Of a stretch of 64,000 nt of DNA, positions 56,970-64,000 are shown one piece after another. The translations under genes were made by a program, and so were the position numbers. This DNA is from Streptomyces sp. BK340 (GTDB lineage: Bacteria; Actinomycetota; Actinomycetes; Streptomycetales; Streptomycetaceae): NCBI RefSeq assembly GCF_007827595.1, contig NZ_VISR01000010.1, positions 186,001 through 250,000 on the forward strand, in the 5' to 3' direction. The number at the start of each line of letters is the position of its first letter. Position 1 is the first letter of the stretch. The notes beneath the pieces were generated by a model, which saw nothing but the letters and a program-made list of their open reading frames with translations, did no database searches and was not told the origin of the DNA.

Positions 56970-58801
56970 AGCGCCGCGTACCGCTGCGCAAACGGCTGCT
57001 CGTCCGGCTGCTGTTCGTCTCGGCCCTCATCGCCGTCTGCTCGGTGGCGGCCACCGCCTGGCTCGCGGTGACGACCACCACCAGCGCCCTCAAGGAGGAA
57101 CAGGGCCAGGACCTCGCCGCCGACAACAGCATCCTCGCCCAGCTCAGCGGGTACGCCGCCGCCCACCCGGACTGGACGGGTGTCCGGCGCACGGTCCGTG
57201 ACCTGGCCCGCGGCACCGGTCGGCGCATCGCCCTGACGAACGCCGACGGCACCCTGATCGCCGACTCCGCGCCCCGCGGCACCCCGCTGCCGCCCCGGCC
57301 CGCCGCCACCGTCGACCCCCTGCGCACCGACACCTACACCGACTCCGGGAGTCTGCTCAGCGGCATCGATCCCCGGGTGGTGGGGCCGTACCGGGTCACG
57401 GCCGGGGAGCGGGACCGGCTGGACGCGCTGGCCGCCAAGCGCAGGGAGTGCTACGAGCACTACGGCGTCGACGGCACGGTCGTGCGGACCCCGAGCGGCC
57501 GACCCGTGGTCAGCACCCCGGAGGACACCGACATCTCCTACGCCTCGCAGCAGTGCGCGGACGGGCAGCTGAACACCCCCACGCCGACGGAGGAGCAGGC
57601 CCTGACCGAGCTCACGAGGCTGGCCCGGCCGTGCCTGAAACGGGCGGGGCTGGACATCGGCGGCCGGCTGTTCCTCACCTTCGACCCCAGCGCGAGGGAT
57701 CCCTTCGGCGGCGGCTTCCTGGTGGCCAAGACCCCCCGGGTGGCCGACAGCAGGGCCGCCGTCCAGGCGTCGAAGAACTGTGTGCTGAGCGCCCGCCGCA
57801 TCCAGCTGGAGCCGTATGTCGCCCCGGTCGCCGACCTGTTCCTGGGCATCGGGGACCAGAACCCCTCCCGCTTCGACATGTCCACGGGCAACAAGGCCAA
57901 GGTGGTCGGCGCGGCCGGACTGGTCCTCGCCGTCACCGTCGCCGTGACCGCCGTCGTCGCCGTACGGCTGGTACGACCCCTGCGCGCGCTGACCGCGGCC
58001 GCGCAGCAGCCGCCCGAACGGCATGTGCGGGTGCCGGTGACCACCCGGGACGAGACCGGCATCCTCGCCGAGGCGTTCAACGACCTGACCGAGCGACGCG
58101 AACGCCTGGAGGCCCAGCGCAAGGCCATGGTCAGCGACATCGCCCACGAACTGCGCAGCCCGCTCACCAACATCCGCGGCTGGCTGGAGGTCGTCCGCGA
58201 CGGAGTCGTCGACCCGGACCCGGCCCTGCTGGCCTCCCTGCACGAGGAGTCGCTGGTGCTCCAGCGGATCATCGACGACCTGCAGGACCTCGCGGCCGCC
58301 GACGCCGGCACGCTGCGCCTGCACCGCGAGCCGCTGCACGCCGGCGACCTGCTCGACCAGGTCGCCGCCGCCCACCGGGTCGCCGCCGACGCCGTCGGGG
58401 TCGCCCTGCGCACCGAGGCCGACGACACCGCCTGGCTGGACGCGGACCCCGTGCGCATGCGGCAGGCGCTCGGGAACCTGGTCTCCAACGCGCTGCGGCA
58501 CACCCCCGCCGACGGCACGGTCGGCCTGGCCGCCCGCCGCGACGGCGAGTCGGTCCTGCTGACCGTCACCGACACCGGCTCGGGCATCGCCGCGGAGGAC
58601 CTGCCGCACGTCTTCGACCGGTTCTGGCGCGCCGAGAAGTCCCGCAGCCGCCGCACCGGCGGCAGCGGCCTCGGCCTGCCCATCGTCCGCCACCTGGTCG
58701 CGGCCCATGGCGGTACGGCGGAGGCGGCGAGCGAGCCTGATGCGGGCGCGGTGTTCACCCTGCGGCTGCCGGCCGCTCCGGCGCCGGCGGACGCCCCGTG
58801 A
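56966..58801 (+). CDS. Membrane sensor histidine kinase
   Basis: A 611-residue kinase. Helix 1 (LLFVSALIAVCSVAATAWLA) and helix 2 (VVGAAGLVLAVTVAVTAVVA, about residues 312-332) flank a large ~270-residue external sensor domain. It continues with HAMP (LVRPLRALTAAAQ), HisKA (VSDIAHELRSPLTNIRGWLE) and an HATPase with LGNLVSNALRHTP, DTGSGIAAEDLPHVFDRFWR and GSGLGLPIVRHLV. The sensor domain contains five cysteines (around YEHYG, QQCADG, RPCLKR and KNCVLS) that might form disulfides. GTG start overlaps the regulator stop. Confidence 0.93.
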   Translation: MKRRVPLRKRLLVRLLFVSALIAVCSVAATAWLAVTTTTSALKEEQGQDLAADNSILAQLSGYAAAHPDWTGVRRTVRDLARGTGRRIALTNADGTLIADSAPRGTPLPPRPAATVDPLRTDTYTDSGSLLSGIDPRVVGPYRVTAGERDRLDALAAKRRECYEHYGVDGTVVRTPSGRPVVSTPEDTDISYASQQCADGQLNTPTPTEEQALTELTRLARPCLKRAGLDIGGRLFLTFDPSARDPFGGGFLVAKTPRVADSRAAVQASKNCVLSARRIQLEPYVAPVADLFLGIGDQNPSRFDMSTGNKAKVVGAAGLVLAVTVAVTAVVAVRLVRPLRALTAAAQQPPERHVRVPVTTRDETGILAEAFNDLTERRERLEAQRKAMVSDIAHELRSPLTNIRGWLEVVRDGVVDPDPALLASLHEESLVLQRIIDDLQDLAAADAGTLRLHREPLHAGDLLDQVAAAHRVAADAVGVALRTEADDTAWLDADPVRMRQALGNLVSNALRHTPADGTVGLAARRDGESVLLTVTDTGSGIAAEDLPHVFDRFWRAEKSRSRRTGGSGLGLPIVRHLVAAHGGTAEAASEPDAGAVFTLRLPAAPAPADAP

Positions 58802-58875
58802 TCCGGGCACGGGGCGCCGCACCGCTGCGGTCGGCCGCGGGTCCCTCCTTCCGCGGAACCTGCCGGATGCCGGCC

Positions 58876-59054
58876 CTAGGCCCTGTCGTCAAATTCCCGT
58901 CTGCCCCGCGACGCCTGGCACGCACTCTCGCCGCACCGGGCGAAAGCCCAAGTACGTCCAGTACGAGGACTTCCGCCCGGCACGCCGAGAGCACGCACCA
59001 GACGCCGCGAGGCCGCCCTTCGGGCGACGACGGGAATTTGACGACAGGACCTAG
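58876..59054. repeat. Streptomyces-type palindromic intergenic repeat
   Basis: A 179-bp element with 26-nt terminal inverted repeats: 58876-58901 (CTAGGCCCTGTCGTCAAATT...) and 59029-59054, one mismatch. The interior can also fold, around AAGTACGTCCAGTACGAG with GGGCGAAAGCCC and CTTCCGCCC. I recall very similar sequences scattered through Streptomyces genomes, so this is probably a MITE-like mobile repeat. The right end CTAG supplies the stop codon of the WhiB-like gene. Confidence 0.8.
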
Positions 59055-59299
59055 CGCGGACGCCGTGCCCCCATGCGCCGGGCCCGGGCGCGGCGTTCCG
59101 TCTCCGTCATGCCTCCCCAGACGCCCGCGGCCTGTCCGGTGTCCAGTGCCCAGCGCAGGCACTCCTCGCGGACGCCGCAGCGGCCGCACACCGCCTTCGC
59201 CCGCTGTGTCTGCACCAGTGCCGGTCCCGTGGTGCCGATCGGGAAGAAGAGGTCGGGTTCCTCGCGGCGGCATGCGGCGCGGTCTCGCCAGTCGTCCAT
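59051..59299 (-). CDS. WhiB-like (Wbl) iron-sulfur protein
   Basis: An 82-residue Wbl protein. Four cysteines are spaced as in the family: RAACRREEPDLFF, then AVCGRCGVREECLRWAL, holding a 4Fe-4S cluster, followed by the GVWGG turn and a basic tail (RRARARRMGARRPR) for DNA contact. Length and pattern resemble the short WhiB1/WblE group. ATG at 59299 follows AGGTGACG. The TAG stop lies in the terminal CTAG of the palindromic repeat. Confidence 0.92.
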   Translation of the reverse strand: MDDWRDRAACRREEPDLFFPIGTTGPALVQTQRAKAVCGRCGVREECLRWALDTGQAAGVWGGMTETERRARARRMGARRPR

Positions 59300-59399
59300 C
59301 AACGTCACCTGCGATCGAGGTCGTACCTGCCCCTGGAAGATGCGTACTCGCCTTCGGGTCACCTGTCGATGCGCGGTGAAACGACGGATACCGGCCGCG

Positions 59400-60620
59400 T
59401 CACTGTTCCCGGACACCCCACGGGGAGCCGTACTCGGTCAGCAGGTCGAGGAAGGGACGTGCGGGGAAGGCCTCCGGGCCGAGGACGCCGGTGCCCGACC
59501 AGGCGCCGGTGGCGAGCAGTTCGAGGGCGACGACCGGGTTGACCGCCGTCTGCCACACCACCGCCTGACTGCCGTACTCCGTCATGGACCACTCGTTGTC
59601 GACGACGTGGTACAGGTACACCTCGCGCGGCGCCCCGTCCTTCGTGCCGCGCACCCAGGTGCCCGCGCACGTCTTGCCGCGCATCCGGTCGCCCAGCGTC
59701 GCCGGATCGGGCAGGCACGCGGCGACCACGTCCCGCGGCGAGACGGCGACCGGTCCGTCCGGGCCGGGCACGGTCACCGCCTCGGTGCGGTCGAGTCCCA
59801 GCCGGTGCAGGGTCTTCAGCGTCTCGATGAACTCGCCGCCCAGGCCGTACTTGAAGGTGACCCGCTCCGCGCCGACCCAGCGCGGCACCAGCAGCACCTC
59901 CTCGTGCTCGACGTTCACACACTCCACCGGGCCGATGCCCTCCGGGAAGTCGAACACCTCAGGCTCGCTGAACGGGGGCGTGGTGAACCAGCCGCGCCCG
60001 GCCTCGTACACGACCGGCGGATTCAGGCACTCCTCGATGGTGGTCCAGATGCTGAAGGAGGGTGCGAAGTCGTAGCCTTCGACGGTGAGGTTCGCGCCGT
60101 CGCGGATGCCGATCTCCTCGATGGTGTCGAAGAGTTCGTCGGCCGCGTGGCGGGCGAAGACGTCCGACAGTCCGGGCTCCACGCCCATGCCGACCAGGGC
60201 GAGCGCGCCCGCCTTCTCCCACTCCTCGGCCAGCGCGAACTGCTCGTCGCCCAGCTTGACCCCGCACTCCTCGTACGGTCGTTCGGGGTGGCGCCGGGAC
60301 AGGGACATCGCCATGTCGACATAGCCTGCGCCGGCGGCGCGCGCGGCGCGGAACAGGGGCATGACGAAGCGCGGGTCGGTGGCGTTGAGCAGGACGTCGC
60401 AGCCGTGGTCGGCGAGCAGCCGGGCCACCTCGGCCTCGTCGGAGGCGTCCACCCGCTCGGCGCGGAACCGGCTTCCGGAGTCGCCGAGGGCCGCGACCGC
60501 CGCCTCGGCCCGGGCGGGGTCGTAGTCGGCGACCACCATCAGGTCGAGGAACGGGCGGCGGGCCGCGATCCGGGTGATGGCGGTGCCCACACCGCCGGCT
60601 CCCACGAGCAGTACACGCAT
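59400..60620 (-). CDS. Saccharopine dehydrogenase-like NAD(P)-dependent oxidoreductase
   Basis: A 406-residue enzyme: N-terminal Rossmann fold (MRVLLVGAGGVGTAITRIAA), then CDVLLNATDPRFVMPLFRAA and VGMGVEPGLSDVFARHAADE, typical of the saccharopine dehydrogenase/Lys9 family. The C-terminal part includes VYLYHVVDNEWSMTEYGSQA. Related enzymes act on lysine-derived substrates or carboxynorspermidine. ATG at 60620 follows AAGGAG. A divergent TetR gene lies 124 bp away with a palindrome between, so it is probably the TetR target. The LysG/LysE pair 2 kb on also points to basic amino acid metabolism. Confidence 0.9.
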   Translation of the reverse strand: MRVLLVGAGGVGTAITRIAARRPFLDLMVVADYDPARAEAAVAALGDSGSRFRAERVDASDEAEVARLLADHGCDVLLNATDPRFVMPLFRAARAAGAGYVDMAMSLSRRHPERPYEECGVKLGDEQFALAEEWEKAGALALVGMGVEPGLSDVFARHAADELFDTIEEIGIRDGANLTVEGYDFAPSFSIWTTIEECLNPPVVYEAGRGWFTTPPFSEPEVFDFPEGIGPVECVNVEHEEVLLVPRWVGAERVTFKYGLGGEFIETLKTLHRLGLDRTEAVTVPGPDGPVAVSPRDVVAACLPDPATLGDRMRGKTCAGTWVRGTKDGAPREVYLYHVVDNEWSMTEYGSQAVVWQTAVNPVVALELLATGAWSGTGVLGPEAFPARPFLDLLTEYGSPWGVREQ

Positions 60621-60681
60621 GACGAACTCCTTGCCTGACACGAACGTAACGGGGACGGGGCAGGCGCGCCTTGCCGGGAAT

Positions 60682-60718
60682 CCAACGCCGGGGCATGACG
60701 TAAGGTCAATGGCGTTGG
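60682..60718. promoter_or_regulatory. Inverted repeat, candidate TetR operator
   Basis: CCAACGCC (60682-60689) and GGCGTTGG (60711-60718), perfect 8-bp arms with a 21-nt spacer, between the divergent dehydrogenase (60620) and TetR (60745). On the minus strand TTGACC (60703-60708) could be a -35 element for the dehydrogenase. Confidence 0.55.
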
Positions 60719-60744
60719 CATAAGGAGCGCAGGGAGGACCCGCC

Positions 60745-61452
60745 GTGCCCAAGCCCGTGGTGCCCGAGGAGAAGCGCCGCCGGCGCCGTCCGACCCGCAG
60801 CGGCACCGTGCTGTCCGAGCCGCTCATCGTCGAGACCGCGCTGCGTCTGCTGCGTGAGCACGGCAGCACCGGGCTCACCGCGCGCCGCCTCGGTCTCGCC
60901 CTGGACTGCGACCCCAGCACGCTGTACCGGTACTTCCGCGGCATGGACGACCTGACCCTGGCCATCGGTGACGCGCTCATCGGTCAGGCCCTGGCGGGCT
61001 GGGAGCCGACGGGACAGTGGCGGGCGGACCTGCGGACGATCGGGCTGCGCATCCACGCCGCGTACGTCGCGCACCCGCAGGCGGCGCTGCTGACCGCCAG
61101 CCGGGTCACCGGGCGCGCCCAGGAACTGGCCGCCGACGAGGCGGTACTGGACGTCCTGCGCACGGCCGGGTTCTCCCTGCCGGAGACGGTCCGCGTCTAC
61201 CACGCCTTCATCGACCAGACGCTGGCCTTCGCCGCCCTCGACGCCGCGTCCCTGGCCCTGCCGAGTGCCTCCCAGCGGGCCGACGAGGACAAGTGGCACT
61301 CGACCTACGCCCGGCTGCCCCGCGCCACCCACCCCCGCATCGCCGAGGCGGCCCCGCTGCTGGCCCGGCGCATGGTCACCAGCGCCTACCCGACGGCCCT
61401 GGAGATGCTGCTGGACAGCGCGGCCGGGCGGCTCGCCCCGCAGGTGCCCTGA
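60745..61452 (+). CDS. TetR-family regulator with C-terminal TetR_C domain
   Basis: A 235-residue regulator. After a basic N-terminal stretch (EEKRRRRRPTRSG), the HTH is VETALRLLREHGSTGLTARR with LGLALDCDPSTLYRYFRGMD. The C-terminal domain resembles the TetR_C class (LRTIGLRIHAAYVAHPQAAL). GTG at 60745 follows GGGAGG. Divergent from the saccharopine dehydrogenase-like gene, which it probably controls. Confidence 0.9.
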   Translation: MPKPVVPEEKRRRRRPTRSGTVLSEPLIVETALRLLREHGSTGLTARRLGLALDCDPSTLYRYFRGMDDLTLAIGDALIGQALAGWEPTGQWRADLRTIGLRIHAAYVAHPQAALLTASRVTGRAQELAADEAVLDVLRTAGFSLPETVRVYHAFIDQTLAFAALDAASLALPSASQRADEDKWHSTYARLPRATHPRIAEAAPLLARRMVTSAYPTALEMLLDSAAGRLAPQVP

Positions 61453-61461
61453 CCTCCGCCG

Positions 61462-62343
61462 TCACCGGCGCAGTGCCTCGGCCGCCGTAGCCGTCACCGC
61501 CTCGGCCAGTGCCGCCAGCGCGGGGGAGTCCAGTTTCCACTGCTGCCAGTACAGCGGGAGGTCGACCCACTCCCGCGGGGCGAGCAGGACCAGGCGGCCC
61601 TCCGCCAGCAGTGGCCGGGCCTCGGGCTCCGGGATCATGCCCCAGCCGAGGCCCGCGGTGACCGCTTCGGCGAAAGCCTCGGAGGACGGCACGTAGTGCC
61701 GCAGCCGGCCGGCGCCCGTGCCCCCCAGCCGCCGTACGAAGCCGTCCTGGAAGTCGTCCTTGCGGTCGAAGACCACGACGGGCGCCTCGGGCAGGAGGTC
61801 CCGCAGCGGCCCGTCCAGATACCGCTCGGCGAACCCGGGTGCGGCCGCGGCCAGGTACCTCATCCGGCCGAGCGGGCGGACCGAGCAGCCCGGCACCGGT
61901 TCGGGCGAGGAGGTCACGGCCGCCATCACCAGGCCCTCGCGCAGCAACGCCGCCGTATGCGCCTCGTCCTCCCGGTGCAGCTCGTAGCAGAGACCCTCCA
62001 CCCGGGTGAGTGCCCCGAGGAACCAGGTCGCCAGCGAGTCCGCGTTCACCGCGACCGACACCCGCGTCGGCTCGCCGGCACCGCTCAGGCCCAGTTCGCC
62101 CCGCGCGTCCCGCTCCAGCCGGGCCAGCTGCCGGGCGAACCGAACCAGCACCGCCCCGGACTCCGTCGGGCGCACCGGCTTGGTGCGCTGCAGCAGCACC
62201 CGGCCGGTGCGCTGCTCCAGCGCCTTGACCCGCTGGCTGACCGCCGACGGCGTCACGTGCAGGGCCGCGGCCGCCGCGTCGAACGTGCCCTCGTCCACCA
62301 CGGCGAGCAGCGTCCGCACCTGCTCCAGGGGAAGCTCCTCCAT
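61462..62343 (-). CDS. lysG: LysR-family regulator of ArgP/LysG type
   Basis: A 293-residue LysR protein. The HTH is LEQVRTLLAVVDEGTFDAAA with ALHVTPSAVSQRVKALEQRT; the effector domain follows with SVAVNADSLATWFLGALTRV, characteristic of the LysG/ArgP/IciA group that senses lysine or arginine. ATG at 62343 is preferred over upstream starts, which would overlap the operator. It is divergent from lysE, the classic LysG target. Confidence 0.92.
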   Translation of the reverse strand: MEELPLEQVRTLLAVVDEGTFDAAAAALHVTPSAVSQRVKALEQRTGRVLLQRTKPVRPTESGAVLVRFARQLARLERDARGELGLSGAGEPTRVSVAVNADSLATWFLGALTRVEGLCYELHREDEAHTAALLREGLVMAAVTSSPEPVPGCSVRPLGRMRYLAAAAPGFAERYLDGPLRDLLPEAPVVVFDRKDDFQDGFVRRLGGTGAGRLRHYVPSSEAFAEAVTAGLGWGMIPEPEARPLLAEGRLVLLAPREWVDLPLYWQQWKLDSPALAALAEAVTATAAEALRR

Positions 62344-62351
62344 CACGGGCG

Positions 62352-62375
62352 CTAAGGATACGTAAGAATCTTTAG
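62352..62375. promoter_or_regulatory. LysG-type operator between lysG and lysE
   Basis: CTAAGGAT (62352-62359) and ATCTTTAG (62368-62375) form an inverted repeat with one mismatch and an 8-nt spacer, with the T-N11-A feature of LysR boxes. It is AT-rich against its surroundings and lies in the 69-bp divergent spacer. Confidence 0.65.
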
Positions 62376-62412
62376 CTGTACCTGCAGTGATCGTCTGCTT
62401 AACGTCGACGGT

Positions 62413-63027
62413 ATGAACCACGCACTGACCGCCGCGGCCGCCGGATTCGGCACCGGCCTCTCCCTGATCGTCGCCATCGGCGCACAGAACGCCTTCGTCC
62501 TGCGCCAGGGGGTGCGCCGGGACGCCGTCCTCGCCGTGGTCGGGATCTGCGCCCTGTCCGACGCGCTGCTCATAGCCCTCGGGGTCGGCGGGGTCGGCGC
62601 GGTCGTGGTGGCCTGGCCGGGCGCGGTACGGGCCGTCGGGCTCATCGGCGGCGCGTTCCTGCTGTGCTACGGCGCCCTCGCCGCCCGCCGCGTCCTCAGG
62701 CCCGGTACCGGCCTGCGCGCGGAGGGCGAGGCGGTCGGCTCACGGCGGCGCGCCATCCTGACCTGCCTGGCGATGACCTGGCTCAACCCGCACGTCTACC
62801 TCGACACCGTGTTCCTGCTCGGCTCCCTCGCCGCCGACCGCGGCCCGCTGCGCTGGACGTTCGGGCTCGGTGCCGCACTCGCGAGCCTGTGCTGGTTCGC
62901 CGCGCTGGGCTTCGGCGCGCGGCTGCTCGGCCGCTTCCTCGCCCGGCCCACCGCCTGGCGGGTCCTGGACGGCCTGGTCGCCGTCACCATGCTCGCGCTC
63001 GGCGCCACGCTCCTCGCCGGATCCTGA
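62413..63027 (+). CDS. lysE: LysE/ArgO-family basic amino acid exporter
   Basis: A 204-residue membrane protein with five to six helices: GFGTGLSLIVAIGAQNAFVL, RQGVRRDAVLAVVGICALSD, LIGGAFLLCYGALAARRVL and CLAMTWLNPHVYLDTVFLLG. The GAQNAFVLRQG and TWLNPHVYLDT motifs identify the LysE group, which exports lysine and arginine. ATG at 62413; it is divergent from its likely regulator LysG. Confidence 0.93.
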   Translation: MNHALTAAAAGFGTGLSLIVAIGAQNAFVLRQGVRRDAVLAVVGICALSDALLIALGVGGVGAVVVAWPGAVRAVGLIGGAFLLCYGALAARRVLRPGTGLRAEGEAVGSRRRAILTCLAMTWLNPHVYLDTVFLLGSLAADRGPLRWTFGLGAALASLCWFAALGFGARLLGRFLARPTAWRVLDGLVAVTMLALGATLLAGS

Positions 63028-63138
63028 GGTACCGGATCCTCAAGCGCCGGATCCTGGAACAACCCGTTCGGCAGGCGAGGAGGTTGCTGCCATAGTGAGG
63101 CTCGAAATCGAAAGATGTATCGAGCAACCAGGAAGCCC

Positions 63139-64000
63139 GTGGACACGAGCGAGAGCAGCACCGAACCCGACGCCGACGCCGAGAGCGAAAGCCCGGCCGC
63201 CCCTGCCCCGCCCCGGCGCGGCTGGCGTCGCTGGGCGATGGACACCCGGCCGCTGCGCATCCCCGCCTACCGTCGGCTGTGGTCGTCGACCGTCGTCACC
63301 GCCGTCGGCAGCCAGCTGACCGCGGTCGCCGTCCCGAAGCAGATCTACGACATCACCCACTCCTCGGCCTGGGTCGGCTACGCCAGCCTCGCCGGTCTGG
63401 TGCCCATGGTGGTGTTCGCGCTGTGGGGCGGGGCGGTCGCCGACACGGTGGACCGGCGCAAGCTGCTGCTGGTGACCAACAGCGGCATCGCCGTGACGTC
63501 GGTGCTGTTCTGGACGCAGGCCGTCACCGGCCTGGACTCCGTCGTGGTCCTCATGCTGCTGCTCGCCGTGCAGCAGGCCTTCTTCGGCCTCAACTCCCCG
63601 GCTCGCACCGCCTCCATAGCCCGCCTCGTCCCGGCCGAGCAGCTCGCGGCGGCGGGCGCGCTCGGCTCGACGGTGATGCAGACCGGCCTCGTCGCGGGTC
63701 CGCTGCTGGCCGGAGCGCTGATACCGGTCATCGGGCTGCCCGAGCTGTACCTGATCGACGCGCTGGCGCTGTGCGTCACCGTGTGGGCGGTGTTCCGGCT
63801 GCCCGCGCTGCCGCCGCTGGGCGCCGGGCCGGCCCGCCGGGCCGGGGTGCGCGAGATCGCGGCCGGGTTCCGCTACATCTCGGGGCACAAGGTGCTGCTG
63901 CTCTCGTTCCTGGCCGACATCGTGGCCATGGTCTTCGGCATGCCCCGCGCCCTGTTCCCGCAGCTGGCCGCGCAGACGTACGGCTCACACGGCGAAGGGC
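63139..64000 (+). CDS. MFS transporter, 5' part (runs off window)
   Basis: The first ~287 residues of a major facilitator. A 33-residue acidic/proline-rich N-terminus is followed by TRPLRIPAYRRLWSSTVVTA, helices, and the loop GGAVADTVDRRKLLLVTNSG (the MFS DRRK motif between helices 2 and 3). The type resembles EntS-like exporters of siderophores or drugs. GTG at 63139 is taken as the start; ATG at 63115 is in frame and adds eight residues. The 3' end is beyond 64000. Confidence 0.88.
   Translation, partial: MDTSESSTEPDADAESESPAAPAPPRRGWRRWAMDTRPLRIPAYRRLWSSTVVTAVGSQLTAVAVPKQIYDITHSSAWVGYASLAGLVPMVVFALWGGAVADTVDRRKLLLVTNSGIAVTSVLFWTQAVTGLDSVVVLMLLLAVQQAFFGLNSPARTASIARLVPAEQLAAAGALGSTVMQTGLVAGPLLAGALIPVIGLPELYLIDALALCVTVWAVFRLPALPPLGAGPARRAGVREIAAGFRYISGHKVLLLSFLADIVAMVFGMPRALFPQLAAQTYGSHGEG

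Noticed and set aside
59400..60980. Extending the saccharopine dehydrogenase-like protein to 526 residues
   Set aside because: The extra 120 residues are antisense to the TetR gene; the Rossmann motif and AAGGAG site fix the start at 60620.
63028..63070. Repeated CCGGATCCT units after lysE as an attachment site
   Set aside because: Only two or three short copies, no integrase or tRNA nearby; more likely local slippage or part of a weak terminator.
1..64000. CRISPR arrays, tRNA or rRNA genes
   Set aside because: No regularly spaced repeats and no tRNA-like cloverleaf or rRNA sequence was noticed; a covariance-model scan was not possible.

Overview
The window is high-GC actinobacterial DNA, most likely from Streptomyces or a close relative. 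Supporting signs are strong GC bias at third codon positions, many ATGA/GTGA overlapping starts, GGAGG ribosome sites, a WhiB-like protein, a DUF317 remnant and a Streptomyces-type intergenic palindromic repeat. No species is claimed, and no rRNA, tRNA or CRISPR array was seen.

Roughly 2.1-45.6 kb is a hypoxia/dormancy island. Its content parallels the M. tuberculosis DevR (DosR) regulon and, from memory, the S. coelicolor OsdR/OsdK region. It holds five universal stress proteins, four intact and one deleted CBS-BON proteins, an Acg-type nitroreductase, Hsp20, pyruvate phosphate dikinase (PPDK) with a PNPOx-like flavoprotein, an M50-CBS membrane protease, an Rv1733c-like membrane protein, a cNMP-binding protein, a GNAT/acyl-CoA ligase fusion and a DevS-like heme GAF histidine kinase. 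A 14-nt palindrome, GGGCC-N4-GGCCC, with the same half-site spacing as the mycobacterial DevR box, lies in front of almost every transcription unit, often as two copies exactly 20 nt apart.

The energy hardware is the unusual part. The left edge has the end of a [NiFe]-hydrogenase small subunit, the large subunit and a maturation protease. A seven-gene minus-strand unit (10.9 to 4.0 kb) carries a P2-type cation ATPase and two TrkA proteins. A three-gene operon (14.2 to 12.4 kb) encodes a small membrane protein, a cytochrome b6-like protein and a subunit-IV-like protein, with no Rieske protein or cytochrome c. A complete nine-gene V/A-type ATPase operon (22.4 to 14.5 kb, gene order H-C-I-K-F-E-A-B-D) starts at a divergent promoter holding one of the boxes. 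A P1B-5-like metal ATPase with a C-terminal hemerythrin domain sits at 41.1-43.4 kb. Together these suggest proton and cation economy, redox balancing and PEP/pyruvate interconversion when oxygen is short; that is inference.

The island is eroding. Remnants with internal or terminal deletions include nicotinate phosphoribosyltransferase, an OsdR/DevR-like regulator, a zinc alcohol dehydrogenase, OsmC, a CBS-BON protein, a beta-CASP hydrolase, and an OmpR regulator fused by deletion to a NuoF-like protein. The sensor kinase therefore has no intact partner regulator here.

From 45.6 to 51 kb lie a frameshifted Na+/H+ antiporter, a small unknown protein, a DUF1254/DUF1214 protein and truncated genes, including DUF317 and alkB fragments that may mark the island's right edge. 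The rest (51-64 kb) looks like ordinary chromosome: TetR plus FAD dehydrogenase, DUF488, a secreted M1 peptidase, an L,D-transpeptidase-like lipoprotein, a two-component system, a palindromic repeat, WhiB-like, a saccharopine dehydrogenase-like enzyme with TetR, a LysG/LysE pair and a partial MFS exporter.
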